From positions 1 through 64,000 of the forward strand of contig NZ_BJZU01000021.1 in the NCBI RefSeq assembly GCF_007992195.1: DNA of 64,000 bases. The letters are read 5' to 3'. Every line of letters starts with the position of its first letter. The stretch's first letter is position 1. This document shows positions 38,001 to 53,000 of the stretch, in pieces. The notes under the pieces were generated by a model that saw nothing but the letters and a program-made list of their open reading frames with translations, was not told the origin of the DNA and made no database searches. The DNA is from Methylobacterium oxalidis (lineage in GTDB: Bacteria > Pseudomonadota > Alphaproteobacteria > Rhizobiales > Beijerinckiaceae). A program made the position numbers and the translations under genes.

Positions 38001-41000
38001 GGCAAACCTCTCGGCGGACTCGAGCAGCTCCGGCACCAAGCCCACCGTGTCGATTGGCGCCGCGCTCGCCAACAACGAGATCGAGAGCGACGTCACGGCG
38101 CGCATCACGCAGGTCGCCGACGTTTCGGGCTCGGGCGCCGTCACGGTCTCCGCGACGCGCGAGGCCAGGATCTTCGCGCAGACCTTCGCGGCCGCTGTCG
38201 GCGCGCAGGTCTCCTCGCAGGGCCAGGGGCTCTCCGTCGCGGGCGGCGGCGCGCTCGCCCTCAACACCGTCGGCGGCTCGACAGTCGCCGAGATCACCGC
38301 CGCGAAGGTCGGCGACGGCACCACCGACGCCTCGAAGGTCGGCAGCCTCACCGTCACCGCGAGCGACACCGCCGAGATCGCCGCGCTCACGGGCGCGACC
38401 TCGATCGCGCTCGCGGCTTCCGCCAACGACAAGGCGACCGGCGTCGCCATCGGCGCCTCGGTCTCGAACAACGTGATCGGCTCCGGCGACGAGGTCCGCG
38501 CCACCGTCTCCGGCACGCCCGTGCGCGCCGCGGGTACCGTGAGCGTGCGCGCCTCCGCCAAGGTGATCGTCGACGCGACCACCGTCGCCGTCGCCGTGGG
38601 CCTGTCCGGCAGCAGCACCGGTGACGCCACCTCCGTCAGCCTCGGCGGCTCCGTCGCCCGAAACGTCATCGACGTCGCGACCACGTCCGAGGTCGCCGGC
38701 TCCGTGGCGATCGACGCGGGCAGCCTGTCCGTGACGGCCCTCAACGAGTCCGAGATCAAGGCGAACGTCGGCGCGGCCTCCATCGCCGCCGGCCTCGGCC
38801 AGGGCGGCGCCATCACGGTCGCGCTCGCCGCGAGCGTGGCGCTGAACAGCGTCTCCGGCAACGTCGGCGCGTCCGTGCAGAGCGCCCAGGTGACGACCCG
38901 CTCGGGCGGCGTCACCGTGACGGCCGACCGCAAGGGCCGCATCGAGACGCTCGCCGCGGCCGCCAGCGTGGCGGTCGGCGCGAGCAGCGGAGGCAAGGGC
39001 GTCGGCGTGTCCGGCGCCGGCGTCGGCGCCGTGAACAGGCTCAACAGCAGCACGACGGCGTCCGTGCAGGGCGCCTCCCTCAGCGCGGCCGGCGCCGTGA
39101 CGGTGTCGGCCTCGAGCCTCGCCACCATCAAGGCGGACGTGATCGCCGCCGCCGCCTCGGTCGGCGTGAGCAGCGGCGCGGCCGCGGGCGCCGGCGCGCT
39201 CGGCATCGCCATCGCCTACAACGAGATCGGCGCCTGGACGGCCTACGACGCGGCGAAGAACGAGATCAGCCAGACGCCCGCGATGGGCTCCCGCGCGAAC
39301 GTCTCGGCCACCCTGTCGAGCACGGCGGTGGCGGCGACGGGCGCGCTCTCGGTGACGGCGTCGAGCCAGAACACGATCTCGGCGAACATCGCGGCGATCG
39401 CGGTCGGCGTCACCGTCTCGAGCTCGAACGCCGGTGCGGTCAGCATCGGCGGCACCTTCGCCATGAACAACATCGGCCTCGCGACGGCCGCTCTGGTCGA
39501 CGGCGACGGCGCCGGCACGGGCGTCGGCATCGCCGCCTCGGGCGCCGCGGTCAGCGCGCAGGACACCTCCGCCATCGCGGCGACGGCCCTCTCGGCGAGT
39601 CTGGCGCTCGCCGCCTCCTCCTCGAACGCGGTCTCGATCGCGGTCGGCGGCAGCATCGCGCTCAACAGCATTGCCAACGACGTCTCGGCCGTCGTGCGCA
39701 ACGTCGACCGCGCGCTGCAGACGAGCGGCGCCATCCTGGTCTCCGCCAAGTCGGCGGGCTCCATCAAGGCGAACGCGGCCTCGGCCGCGATCAGCATCGG
39801 GGCGGGCGCCTCGAACGGCGTTGCGGTCAGCGCCGCCGTCACCTTCGCCCGCAACGTCATCACCACGAGCACCCGCGCGCAGGCGAGCGAGAGCATCCTG
39901 CGCACCACCGGCACCGGCGCCGTCTCCGTGACGGCCGAGGCTTCCGCGGCGATCGAGGCGAAGATCCTGGCCGCGTCGCTGGCGGCCGGCGTCGGCGGCT
40001 CGAGCGCCGTCGGCGTTGCTGTAGGCGCGGCCGTCGCCGAGAACCGGATCGGCACCTGGACCCCGTCCGGCACGGACGGCGCGACCTCCTACGCGCTCGC
40101 CGCGAACGGCGGCACGGTCGTCGAGGCCTCGCTCACCCGCGTCGCCGTCGACGCGAAGGGCGCGCTCACCGTCGACGCGCTCTCGAACAACACCATCAAC
40201 GCGGACATCGCCGCGCTCTCCGCGGCGCTCGCGGGCGGCGGCTCGAACAGCGTCGGCGTCTCGGGTGGCGCCACCTCCGTCATCAACGCCATCGGCGTGT
40301 CGACCCGCGCCTTCATCGAGGGCAACGGCGTCGCCAACAGCGCCATCCCGAGCAACGCGGTTGAGGCCGGCGCCGTCACGGTGCAGGCGCGCGACACGTC
40401 GAGCATCGTCGCCAACGCGCTCACGGCGGCCGTCTCGGCCTCTCTCGGCGGCTCGGCCGGCGTCTCCGTCTCGATCGGCTTCGCGCTCGCCCTCAACACG
40501 ATCAACGCCGCCGCGCAGGCCTACGTGCAGAACGTGGGGAACGGCCTCGCCGCCTCCGGCGCGGTGCTCGTCAACGCTCGAAATGCGTCTACTATCCGCG
40601 CCAACACGACGGCGGCGGCAGTGAGCCTCGGCGGCGGCGGGTCCGCGGGCGTGGCGGTCGCGGGCGGCGGCGCCTTCGCCTTCAACACGATCCGCTCGGT
40701 GACGAGCGCGGTCATCGACGCGAGCCCGATCACACGGAGCGGCAGCGTCACCGTCACGGCGGCCGGCGCCGCGCAGATCGAGGCGCGGGTGCTCGCGGCG
40801 AGCGCGGCGGCGGCGCTCGGCGGCTCGGCCGGCGTGGGCGTGGCGGTCGGCGCCTCGGCTGCGGCGAACCAGATCGGCGGCTGGACCTCCACCGGCACCG
40901 GCAAGGACCGGGTCGACACGGCCGCGGACGGGCAGGGCTCCCTGGTCGAGGCCCGCCTGCGCAACAGCGGCGTCGCCACCACCGGTGCGCTCAAGGTCGA

Positions 41001-44000
41001 GGCCACCTCGACCCAGGCGATCACGGCCCAGGTCGCGGCGGCGGCCGCCTCGATCGGCGGCGGCGGCTCGGCCGGCGTCGGCGTCTCGGCGGCGGGCGTC
41101 GTCGTCACCAACGCCATCGCGGTCTCGACCCGCGCCACGATCGACGGCGACGGCGACGGCATCGAGGCGGGCAGCATCTCGGTCAACGCGGCGGATTCCT
41201 CCTCCATCGCGGCCTACGCGGGCTCGGCCTCGCTCGCCGGCTCCGGCGGCGGCTCGGCCGGCGTCTCGGTGGCGGTCGGCTTCACGATCGCGCTCAACAG
41301 CATCGCGGGCGCGGTCGAGGCGAGCATCGCCAACGCCGATACGCTGATCCGCACGAACACGGCCGGCATCTCGGTCACGGCCTCGCGGACGGGCCGGATC
41401 TACGCGGCCGCGGCCGCGGCGGCGATCAGCGTCGCGGGCGGCGGCGCGGCCGGCGTCGGCGTCTCGGGCGGGGGCGCCTTCGCCTCGAACAGCATCCGCG
41501 GCTCGGTCGCCGCCACGGTCGAGGCGAGCAGGCTGACGAGCGCCGGCGCCCTCACGGTCACGGCGGGCGCCACCTCCGAGATCACCGCCATCGTCTCGGC
41601 GCTCGCGGCCTCGGCCGGCGGCGGCGGGGCCGCGGGCGTCGGCGTCGCCCTCGGCGTCGGCGGCGCGGAGAACCGGATCGGCCGCTGGACCACGAGCGGC
41701 GCGGACGGCGCGCGCAAGGACACGCTGGCGGGCGACGCGATGGCGGTGGAGGCCGCCGTCCGCAACTCCGTCCTCGACGTCACGGGCGCGCTCGGGGTCG
41801 AGGCGACCTCGAACCAGTCGATCTCGGCGACCGTGATCGCGGCGGCGGCCGCGATCCAGGGCGGCGGCGCGGCCGGCGTCTCGGGCAGCGGGGCGGGCTC
41901 GGTCACGGCGAATGCCATCGGCGTCGTCACCCGCGCCACGATCGAAGGCGACGGGACCGGCGCGGGCTCCGGCATCCAGGCCGGCAGCGTCTCGGTCAAG
42001 GCGAGCGACACCTCCGCCATCACCGCGGCCACCGGCGCGGCCGCGCTCTCGGCGGCCGGCGGCGGCGCCGCGGGCGTCGGCGTCGCGGTGGGCTTCGCGC
42101 TCGCGCTGAACACCATCGCCGGCACGGTCGAGGCCTCGATCCGGAGCGCGGATTCCGGCCTCACGACCCGCAACGGCGGCGTCTCGGTGAGTGCCACCAG
42201 CAACGGCCGCATCAAGGCCGTCTCGGCGGCGGCGGCGCTCTCGGTCGGCGGCGGCGGCGCGGCGGGCGTCTCGGTGAGCGGCGGCGGCGCGGGTGCGGCC
42301 AACGTCATCACCACGAAGACGAACGCCCTCGTCTCCGGCAGCCGGCTGACCGTGCGCGGCGGCGCCTCCAGCGTCACGGCCTCGGCCACCTCCGACATCC
42401 AGGCTCTCATCGTCGCGGCGGCCGCCGCGGCGGGCGGCGGTGGCGCGGCGGGCGTCGGAGTCTCGGTCGGCGTCGGCGTGGCGGTGAACGTCATCGGCGC
42501 GGGCAACGAGGTCCAGGCCTACCTGAGCGACACGAGCGTGGACTCGAACGGCGCGCTCTCCGTGACCGCCACCTCGAAGCAGACGATCAAGGCGGACGTC
42601 GCGGCGGTCTCCGCCTCGGTCCAGGGCGGCGGCGCGGCCGGCGTCAGCGTGGCCGGCGCGGGCGTCGGCGCCAGCAACGTCATCGCGGTCCCGACCCGGG
42701 CCTACATCGACGGCGACGGAGCCACGGGCATCCGAGCCACCGCGGTCTCGGTCACGGCGCAGGACACGTCCGAGATCACCGCCTCGGTCGGCGCCGCCGG
42801 CATCGCGGGCAGCGGCGCGGGCGTCGCGGCGGTCGGCGTCACGATCGCGGCCTCGAACGCCACCAACACGATCGGCAACGCCGTCGAGGCGACGATCCGC
42901 AACGCCGATACCGGCATCACCGCGACGAGCGGCGACGTCGCGGTCGCTGCCACGAGTGGCGGCTTCATCAAGGCCGTCGCCACGGCGGCGACGGTGAGCC
43001 TCGGCGGAGCCGGCATCGCCAACGTGCAGGTCTCGGGGGGCGGCGCCTCGGCGCTCAACATCATCACCACGCGCACCCGCGCGGCGATCGAGAAGGCCAC
43101 CGGCCAGAGCGCCAACAACCGGGTCACCAGTGCCGCGGGCGTGCGGGTCACCACGGTCAGCACACAGGCGATCGACGCCAAGGTGGTCTCCCTCGCCGCG
43201 GCCGGCGGCGGCGCCGGCATCGCCAGCGTCCCCGTGGCGATCGGCCTCGCCGGCGCCCAGAACATCATCGGCGACTGGACGACGAAGGGCTCGGACGGCA
43301 AGGCGCTCGCCCAGCCGTCGCTGAACGCCAACGGCAGCGCCGCCGTCGAGGCGGTGATCAGCGGCACGACCGTGGACGCGCAAGGGATGGTGGCGGTGAG
43401 CGCCACCTCGTCCGGCACCATCAGCGCGGCGGTCGCGGCGGGCGCCGCGGTGGTCACGGGCGCGGCGGTCGCGGTCGGCGTCGCCGGCGCCGGGAGCTAC
43501 TCGGGCAACGCGATCAGCATCGCCACCAAGGCGTCGATCGACGGCGCCACGACGAGCGTCGCCGCGGGCGACGTGTCGGTGCGCGCCAAGGACCAGGCCG
43601 CCATCACGGTGGACGTCGGCACCGCGGCGGTCGCCGCCGCGGGCGGCGCCGTCGGCGTCGCGCCCTCGATCGGCGTCGCCACCGCTCTCAACATCATCAA
43701 CAACGCGCTCACCGCGCAGATCGACGGGGCTTCCGTGACCGCCCGCACCGGCGGCATCTCCGTCGAGGCGCTGGTGCCGGCCGACGACCCGACCACGCCC
43801 GGCATCGAGGGCGCGAGCATCAACGCCAAGGTCGCCGCGGCCTCCGCGGCGCTGGCGGGCGGCGGCGTCGGCGTGGCCGTCGCGGGCGGCGGCGCGGTGG
43901 CGACGAACCTGATCGGCGGATCGACGCGGGCGCGGCTGAGCGGCGCGACGCTCAACGCCCGCGGCGACGTCTCGGTGAGCGCGGCCAACAACAGCCGCAT

Positions 44001-47000
44001 CAACGCCGAGGTCGTGGCGATCGCGGCCGGCGCCAGCATCGGCGGCGTGGCCGTCGCGGCGAGCATCGGCACCGGCGTGGCGATCAACCTGATCGGCATG
44101 GGCTCAGGCGCCACCACCGTCCCCGCGCTGGCGATCGAGGCCCTGTCGAGCAACAGCGGCATCCAGACCGGCGGCGACCTCTCCGTGGAGGCTGCCTCGG
44201 GCCAGACCATCGACGCATCGATCAAGGCCGGCGCCGTGGCGATCACGGGCGGCGCGATCGGCGTCAGCCTCGCGGGCTCCGGCGCGGGCACGACGAACCG
44301 CGTCGCCGCGCAGGTGAGCGCGGGGGTCGACGGGGACGGCGCCGGCATCTCGGCGGGCGACGTCTCCGTGACGGCACGCGACACGTCGCGGCTCTCGGTC
44401 GACACCGGCGCGGCCTCGGTCGCCGCCTCGGTCGGCATCGTGGGGGGCGCCTCCGTCTCCATCGCGGTGGCGGCGGCCAACAACCTCATCGCCAACGCCG
44501 TCTCGGCCTCGATCCGCAACGTCAATGACGGGCTCAGCGCCCGCGGCGCGGTCAGCGTGACCGCGACCGAGAGCGCGAGCCTGACGAGCCGGGCCCGCAC
44601 CGCCTCGATGGCGGCCGGCTTCACGCCCTTCGGCTTCAGCGTCGCGGGCGGCGGCGCCGGCACCGGCGACACGGTCCAGAGCAGCACCAGCGCCACGATC
44701 ACCGACAGCCGCGTCACGGCGGCGGGCGACCTCTCCGTCCGGGCCTCCGACACCACCACGGTCGATTCGCAGGTCCTCGGAATCTCGGTCGCCGGCGGCA
44801 TCTTCGCGCTCGCGGCCGGCGGCTCCGTCGCCACCGTCAACGTGCGCCCCGCTGTCAGCGCGAGCATCGTCGGCGGCACCCTCGTCGCGGACGATCTCGT
44901 GGTCAGCGCGACGGCGACCCCGACCGCCTACGCCAAGGCGACCGGCATCAACGCCGGCACGGCCGCCGTCGGCGCCTCGACCGCCCTGGCGACCGTCGCC
45001 GCGCAGGTGAGCGCCTTCACCCGCGGCAGCGACATCACGGCCAACACCGCGGCCGTGCTGGCGAGCCTCGCCAGGGGCACCAACCCGACCGCCGAGGCGG
45101 ACGCGAACGGCTCGGTCGGCGGCCTCATCGGCATCAACGCCACCGTCACGGGCGCGACCAACGAGAGCACCGTCGCGGCCACCCTCGACACCGGCACCCT
45201 CCTGAAGGTCGCGGGCGCGCTCTCGCTCGCGGCGACGAGCGCGACGCAGCAGCGCGCGGATGCCAACAGCGCCACCGCCGGTCTCGTGGCCGCGGGCGCG
45301 ACGGTCGCCCGCGCCCGCTCCGCCACGACCACGACCGCCACGGTCGCCACCACGCGCACGATCAGCGCGGGCTCCCTCTCGGTCTCCGCCAACGGCACCG
45401 ACGACAACCTCTCCGTCGCGACGGCCGGCTCCGGCGGCGTGATCTCGGGCGCGGCCGCCCTCGCCGACACGCGGACCGACGGCAGCACCACCGCGACGAT
45501 CGGCGCCAGGGCGAACATCGACCTCGTCACCGGCCGCTCCGGCACGGGGCTGTTCTACCTCTCGGCCGACCACACGGCGCAGACCAACGGGCAGGTCCTG
45601 ACCAACAGCTTCGGCGCCCTCGCGGGCAGCGGCGCGGTCGTCACCAACACGGTCTCGTACGCGGCGACCGCCAACCTGAATGCCGGCGCGAAGGTGCTCG
45701 CCTACGACATCGCGGCGAGTGCCCGGAACGCCGTACTGAAGCCGGCGCTCTCGGACGCCAACATCTCCGGCACCACGGGCGGCCTCGTCAGCGGCGCGGG
45801 CGCCAGCAGCAGCACGGTCCTCGACCTCACCACCGCGGTGAACGTCGCGAGCAACGGGACCGACCGGACCAAGCTCGAGACGACGGGATACGCCAACGGC
45901 TACGGCGGCATCACCCTCTCGGCGCTCAACGTGGTCGACGTCTTCGACAAGGTCGTCCTGAAGACGGGCGGCGCCCTGTCCGGCGCGGGCGCCACCGCGT
46001 CGCTGAGCGGCGCGTGGAACGCGGGACGCGGCACCAACGGCCTCGACGCCCGCGTCAACATCGGCGACAGCGCCGAGCTGCTGACGCTCGGCACCTTCCT
46101 CGCCACGGCCAACGCCAAGGTGAAGGGCTCGATCGTCGTCAACTCGGAGACCTACGGCGCGGCGACCGTCGCGGTCGGCGGCACCGACATCACGCTCAAG
46201 CCGAACAACGCCGTGACGGTCGGCAGCGGCACGCTGATCCGCGCCTACGGCGACGTGAGCCTCGTGGCGGGCGCGCAGGCCGACCTGCGCGACGACCCCT
46301 ACGACCTCTCCGCGCGCACCGACACCTTCGCCGGCAGCGCCATCCCGATCCAGTCGATCGACTCGAACATCGACCTGCGCCAGACCAACACCGTCACGGT
46401 GCGGTCGAGCGCGCTGATCGAGACGGGGGGCGACGCCAACCTCTACACCAACTGGATCGGCTTCGCCGGCACGGATTCCAAGGCCAAGGGCACCAACTGG
46501 ACGACGGCGGTCGCGGGCGCCATCGACAGCATGCTCGGCGGCAGCGGCCAGGCGGTCCAGTCCGGCGACGCCCGCAGCCAGTCGATCGGCCGCGTCGTCA
46601 TGGACGGCACGATCCGCACCGGCATCCTCAGCGACCTCAAGATCGTCCTGCACGACCTCTCGAAGACCGATGGCCAGGTCACCGGCAGCTACCAGGTCAC
46701 GCTGGCGGACGGCACGAAGCAGACGATCATCACCGGCCAGACCCCGGGCACGACCGTGCTCACGGGCACGATCTACGTCGGCGGCAAGGCCATCAAGGCC
46801 GACGGCACGCTCGACGAGACGGGCGGCAGTCCGAACACCTTCACCCTCTCGCAGCCCACCGGCGGCAACACGAACTCGCTCACGGCGCCGCGCCTGCCCA
46901 TCACCATCTCGCTGGGCTACGAGTTGCAGCGCGTCGCCCTCATCGACGCGATGAACGACGCGCAGGCCAAGGCCAAGCAGTACAAGAACGATGCCGGCCT

Positions 47001-50000
47001 GCAGAAGTTCTACGGCGACGAGGTGATCCGCATCGCCAAGGTCCTGGAGTCCCGCGGCCTCGCCGAGATCTTCCGCGACGCGCAGGGCAACATCACGGGC
47101 GTGGGCGCGGCGCGCCAGCAGGTCCAGGTCATCACGATCGGCGCCTTCCAGGCGGGTTCGGGCCGCATCGCGGTCCAGGCCGACGAGCTGAGCGGCGCAG
47201 GGTCCTTCGAGGCCAAGGCCTCGACCAAGGTCGAGATCGTCAACGAGTCGACCGCGACGCTCCGGATCGGCGGCATCCGCATGCCCGAATCGAGCGGCGG
47301 CCTGTTCCTGAACGGCGAGAACGTCTCCCTGAAGGGCAGCGTCGGCGAGAACCGCTCCGACATCTTCGAGGGCGCGAAGACCAACGCGAAGAAGGACGGC
47401 AACACGCCGGTCGCCCCGGGATTCTCGCGCATCGACGCGGGCGGGGACTTCGCCAACGCGGCGTCGAGCTTCATCAACATCACCAACACCCGCGGCACCT
47501 ACTTCGTCGCGGAGAACAACTTCACCATCCCGGCGCCGGCGATCATCATCAGCGGCGACATCATCGCGCCGAACGCCGAGTACTCGCCGAAGACCCAGAG
47601 CGGCGGCGACTACTTCCAGGACGCCCGGATCATCGTCAAGAAGAGCAACGTCGAGAGCGGCGGCAGCGCCTCGATCACGGGCGGCATCTCCGACAAGTCG
47701 GTGGTCGAGATCGGCGGCACGCCCTACTCGCAGGTGAAGGGCGCGTTCAAGGACAACGGCTTCACGGCCTCGACGCCCTCGGAGGTCACGGGCCGGCTCG
47801 ACGACAAGTCGTCGTCGCCGAACCTGTACGCCGAGCAGATCACGATCAACGCGCAGTACGTGAACATCAACGGCCTCGTGCAGAGCGGCCGCTCCGACTA
47901 CACGCTCAACGTCGACGCGACGGCAATCGCCGAGATCGAGCGCAAGCTCGCCCGGCCGACCGCGGCCTTCATGCAGATCGACGCCCTGACGAAGGACGGG
48001 TTCACGACGCTGCTCGACGTGGCCAACCAGCGCCTCGTGGTGCAGGAGCTCTACACCGCCGGCGGCTACATCTCGATCACCGGCACGATCCTGAACACCG
48101 GCATCGGCACCGGCGAGCTGAAGGCCCTGTCCGGCTACTCGAACATCACGATCAACAACGCCTCGCGGTTCGACATCGTCGTCAACCGCCTCGACAACAG
48201 CAACCGCGGCGCCGGCAAGGTCGAGATCAACGATCTCTCCTACGCCTCCGACGCGGCCGGAATCCGCTACCGCAAGACCATCTACCAGGCGACGAAGAAC
48301 GCCCAGAACGCGGACGTCGTCGAGAAGACGAGCTACACGATCTACAACGACGTCAACCGGGATCCCGTGGTCGTCACCCCGACGGCGACGACGAACGGCC
48401 TGACCGGCGCCACCTACGACCCGCTCGCGAAGTGGCGCTACGCCTACGCGGTCGGCCAGACGGAGAAGGAGATCCAGCGCACGGTCACGGGCACCTCGTC
48501 CTGGGCCGGCATCGACGCCCTCGCGAAGGATCCCGCGACCATCACCGGCTTCCAGACGATCGCCGTCGGCGAGCCGCGGATGCTGGCGGAGGGCACCTAC
48601 TACTATCTCGACGTGTCCAACAGCGCGAACGCCCAGGACTACGTCTTCAACGGCGTGAGGGTCGTCGACAAGGGCGACTTCTCGCAGCCGAAGAAGGGTG
48701 AGAGCTGGAGCACGAGCACCTGGTACGGCAAGAAGACCTACTACCAGGAGTGGCTGCGCGAGCAGCCGCAGGAGCGCACCGCAACGGCCAGCATCCGCGC
48801 CGACCGGACCATCAACGTCAGCTTCTTCGGCCAGGATTCCGGGAACATCACGATCAACGCGACCGGGGCCGGCCGCGTCCTGATCAAGGGCGGGATCGTC
48901 AACACCTCCGGCACCACGACGATCACCTCGAACACCTCGATCGAGCAGATCGCCGACACCGCCTTCGTGCAGGGCGTCAACGTCGTCCTCACCGCCAACG
49001 GCAGCATCGGCACCGGTACGGCGAAGTTCGCCCTCGACGCGAACAAGAACCTCGTCCTGACGCCGGGAGCGGGCGCGCAGGCGCTCACCGTCGTGCTCAC
49101 CGAGGAGGCCGGGGTCTCGCCCTCACTCACGGCGAGTTCGGCGAACGGCTCGGTCTACATCCGGGGCACCGGCTCCGCGGGCCTCGCCATCGCCTCGGTG
49201 AGCGCGGGCAACGGCAACGACGTGACGCTCGTCTCGAATGCCGGCATCACGGTCGCGGGCGGCAAGGCCGGGACGATCGCGGGCGGCGTGCTGACGCTCG
49301 CCGCGAAGGGCGGCGACGTCGGCAAGGGTGCTGCCGCGCTCACCCTCACGGCGGGTCAGACCCTGCGCGACCGGGTCGACATCCAGGCCGAGCAGGGCGA
49401 GGTCTCCGTCCGCCAGGCCACGGGCGATCTGCGCCTCAACAGCCTCCGGGCGGCCGGCGACGTCCGCATCGCGGTCCCCGGCGGCAGCCTGCTCAACGTC
49501 AACAACGTGGTCGTGCGCGACGAGCGCAAGGCGGCCGACCTGATCAAGGGCGTCTGGAAGGATCTCGCCCTCACCACGGACGCCGCCAACCTCAAGTTCC
49601 AGGACACGCTCGACGCCTACGAGAGCACCCGCGAGCGCGACTACAACGCCTACTGGTCCTACCGGAACCAGCAGCCGAACCCGGCCGTCTACGACAAGAA
49701 CTTCCAGATCAAGCTCAACGCGCAGAACGGCGAGCTCGCCTACTACCAGGCGATGTTCGAGGCGCAGGCGCGCTCCGAGGCGGCGGCGAAGGGCGTCACG
49801 ATCTCGGACGCGCAGGTGACGCAGTCCGTCAACGCTTCCGTCGCCGCCATCGAGGCGACGCGGACGCTGCAGTACCACACGCTCCACGCCCAGTACGGCG
49901 CGCTGGGCGACGTCCACTACGCCGATCTCGACGCGGCCTACGCGACCTACTGGAGCTACCGGGCCCAGCAGCCGGGCGCCTACGACAGCGCCTACAAGGT

Positions 50001-53000
50001 GCAGGTCTCGGCCGCCGACCGGGCCGCGATCGAGGCCGCCGTGCGTGCCGGCGCCATCGCGGGCGAGGCGATCAACGCCGCCGTGGACGCCAAGGTCGCC
50101 GAGATCAACGCGACCCGGGTCGCGAACGGCGACGCCAAGGTGACCGGCGCCGACCTGATCGCGCTGCGCGCGCAGCTCACCGTCGGCCTCGTGGCGGCCG
50201 ACACGCGCACGAGCGCCATCGCCGCCGATCCGCTCACGCAATACGTCGACGATCAGGTCGCTCGCCTCGAAGCCTCCAGGACCGCCGACTACAACAACCT
50301 CAAGTTGACATTCGGCGGCCTGGACTCGAGCAAGATCACCGATTTCGCCGCGCAGTACGGGCGCTATTGGGAATTGCGCGACTCGGTGGTCGACGAGACG
50401 CCGACGCTCAACGCCCAGCAGCTCGCGGCCCTGCGGACCGAGTTCACGGCCGACGCCACCGGCAGGACCCTGACCGGCGCGGCCCTCGACACCTACGTGG
50501 CGGGCAAGATCAAGGCGGTCGGCGACGCCCTGCCGGCCGAGTACGCCGCGCTCTCGTCGATCTTCGCCGGCTTCGGCAACCACTATCTGGAGAAGCTCTC
50601 CGCCGCCTACGAGATCTACAGCGGCTACCGCGCGGCGGATGTCGGCGGCACGGTCAGGATCACCGGCACGGAGCTCACCGCGCTGCGGACGCAGTTCGCC
50701 AAGGACGCGCTGACGCAGTCGCTCGGCGAGGCGGCCCTGCGCACGGCCACCTCCGCGAAGATCGCCGCGGCGGAGGCCGCGCTGAAGGCGAGCTACGCCA
50801 CCCTGGACGGCCGCTTCCGCAGCCTCGGCAACGCCTACGACGCCTCGCTCGTGGCCGAGGCCGACAGGGCCGCCTACGACACCTACTGGAGCTACCGGAA
50901 CCAGCAGGTCGACCCGTCCGTCTACGACGCGGCCTTCGCGCCGCGCCTCGCCGGCCAGGCGCTCACCGACGCCGTCGCCAAGTACCGGGCCGAGGCGGAG
51001 GCCGAGAAGGCGGGCTCGACGGCGATCACCGCGGCGGTGGCCGCCAAGGTCCAGGCCCGCGGCGACGCGCTCACCGCCGAGTTCGCGGCTCTCCACGCCT
51101 TCTTCAACGCGCTGCCCGCCGCGGGCACGGCCAAGGTCCTCACCGCGAGCCAGCAGGCGAACCCGCACTTCTTCATCGATCAGGCGACGGCGGATGCCAT
51201 CGATGCCGGCATCAAGCGCTGGACGCAGGACGAGCTCCTGAACGCCGTCGGCCAGGGCCTCCTGAAGGAGACCACCAGCACGGTCATCGACACGCAGGAC
51301 CCGATCATCAAGGGCCGCAGCGTCACCATCGAGACGGCCCGCAACGTCGGCTCGGTCAGCGACGTCACGCTGATCGACCTCAGCCAGAAGGCGGCGCTGA
51401 CGCAGGACCAGCAGATCGACCTCGGCGCAGCCGAGCGCAGCGACATCGTCTTCCTGACGGCCCGGCCGGTCGCGGCCGACGTGGTCTTCTCGGGCAGGAC
51501 CGTGACCCGCACGGACGGCAGGACCTGGGACGCAGGGACCTTCGCGGTCGGCGGCACGCTCTACATCGGCGGCCTGACGCCGAACGCCTCGGCCGAGACC
51601 ACGACGGTGTTCAAGATCACCGGCGTCTCCGGCGGCGTGCTCACCGTCGACCGGGACTTCACGGCGGGGGCCGCCCGCGGGCTCAGCTTCGGCGTCAGCG
51701 TCGCGGTGAGCGGCGAGGCGCCGCGCGCCACCGCCGACGTCGCCTTCGACCGCCTCAAGGCGGCCCCCGCGGCCGCCACCGTCACCTTCTCGAACGACAC
51801 GGCGGCGAACCAGGGCGTGCTGACCCGCACCGACGGGCAGAGCTGGGACGCCTCCTACGCGGTCGGCGACACGCTCTACCTCGCGGGCGACACGGCCAAC
51901 ACCAGCGCGGCCGCCACCAGCGTCTACCGCATCGCCTCGGTGAGCGGGTCGGTGATCCGGCTCGAGGTCGGCCAGCTCTTCGTGGCCGAGACCGGCAAGA
52001 CGGTGCAGGTGGGCGTGCGCGCCACCGGCGCGGGCGGCGTCTCGGTGATCACCCGGGCCGCCGGCAGCTTCCTGCTGGACGGCTTCGCGGACGGCATGAA
52101 GATCGGCCTCGCCGGCACCTTCGGCGTGCAGACCCTCAACGCCACGAGCGCGACGACCGGCTACACGATCCGCAGCGCCAGCGCCTCGACCCTCGTCTTC
52201 GACGGGCCGGTGCTCCGCACGGAGAGCCAGCGCAGCGTCGTCCTGTTCCAGTCGGCGACCGACCCGAACAACCCGTTCTCGAAGATCACCACGCTGCTCA
52301 TCCAGAAGCGCAAGGCGATGGTGGTGGAGAGCGCCCAGGCGCTCAACGTCACGGCGGGCGGGCAGGTCTTCATCAACGCGCCGAACGTCGTCACGGTCGG
52401 CAAGGTGGAATCGACCGGGGGCAAGGAGATCCGCCTCAAGTCCAGCGCCGGCCTCGTCAACGGCGGGGCGGCGGACGCCGTCAACGTCAAGGGCGGCGAC
52501 ATTGTGCTGGAGGGCGGCGACGGCGCCGTCGGCACCGCCGCGAAGGTGATCGGCATCGACCTGCAGGGCGAGGGCGCCCTCGCGGTCCGCACGGCCAGGG
52601 ACATCTACGTCACCGAGCGCGCCGGCGACCTGAACCTGGAATCCGCCTTCTCGCAGAGCGGCAACGTCACCCTGGTGGCGATTTCGGGCAGCATCCTCGA
52701 CGGGGTCGGCACCGACACCAACAAGATCGTGGCGGGCAACGTCTACCTGCGGGCCACCGGCTCGATCGGCACGAAGGCCGACGCGATCGAGGTGAAGCTG
52801 ACGGGCGCGATCCGGGCGACCGCCACGGGCGACGTGGTGCTCACCGAGACCGGCGCCAGCATGAAGGTGCTCGCCATCAACACGCTGGGCGACGCCGTGC
52901 TGCGCGCCAACGCCTCGATCCTCGACGCGGGCGACCTCACCGACCCGCGCGACATCGACTCGGGCCTCGACACCGCCGCCGGCTCGCGCGGCAACCCCGG

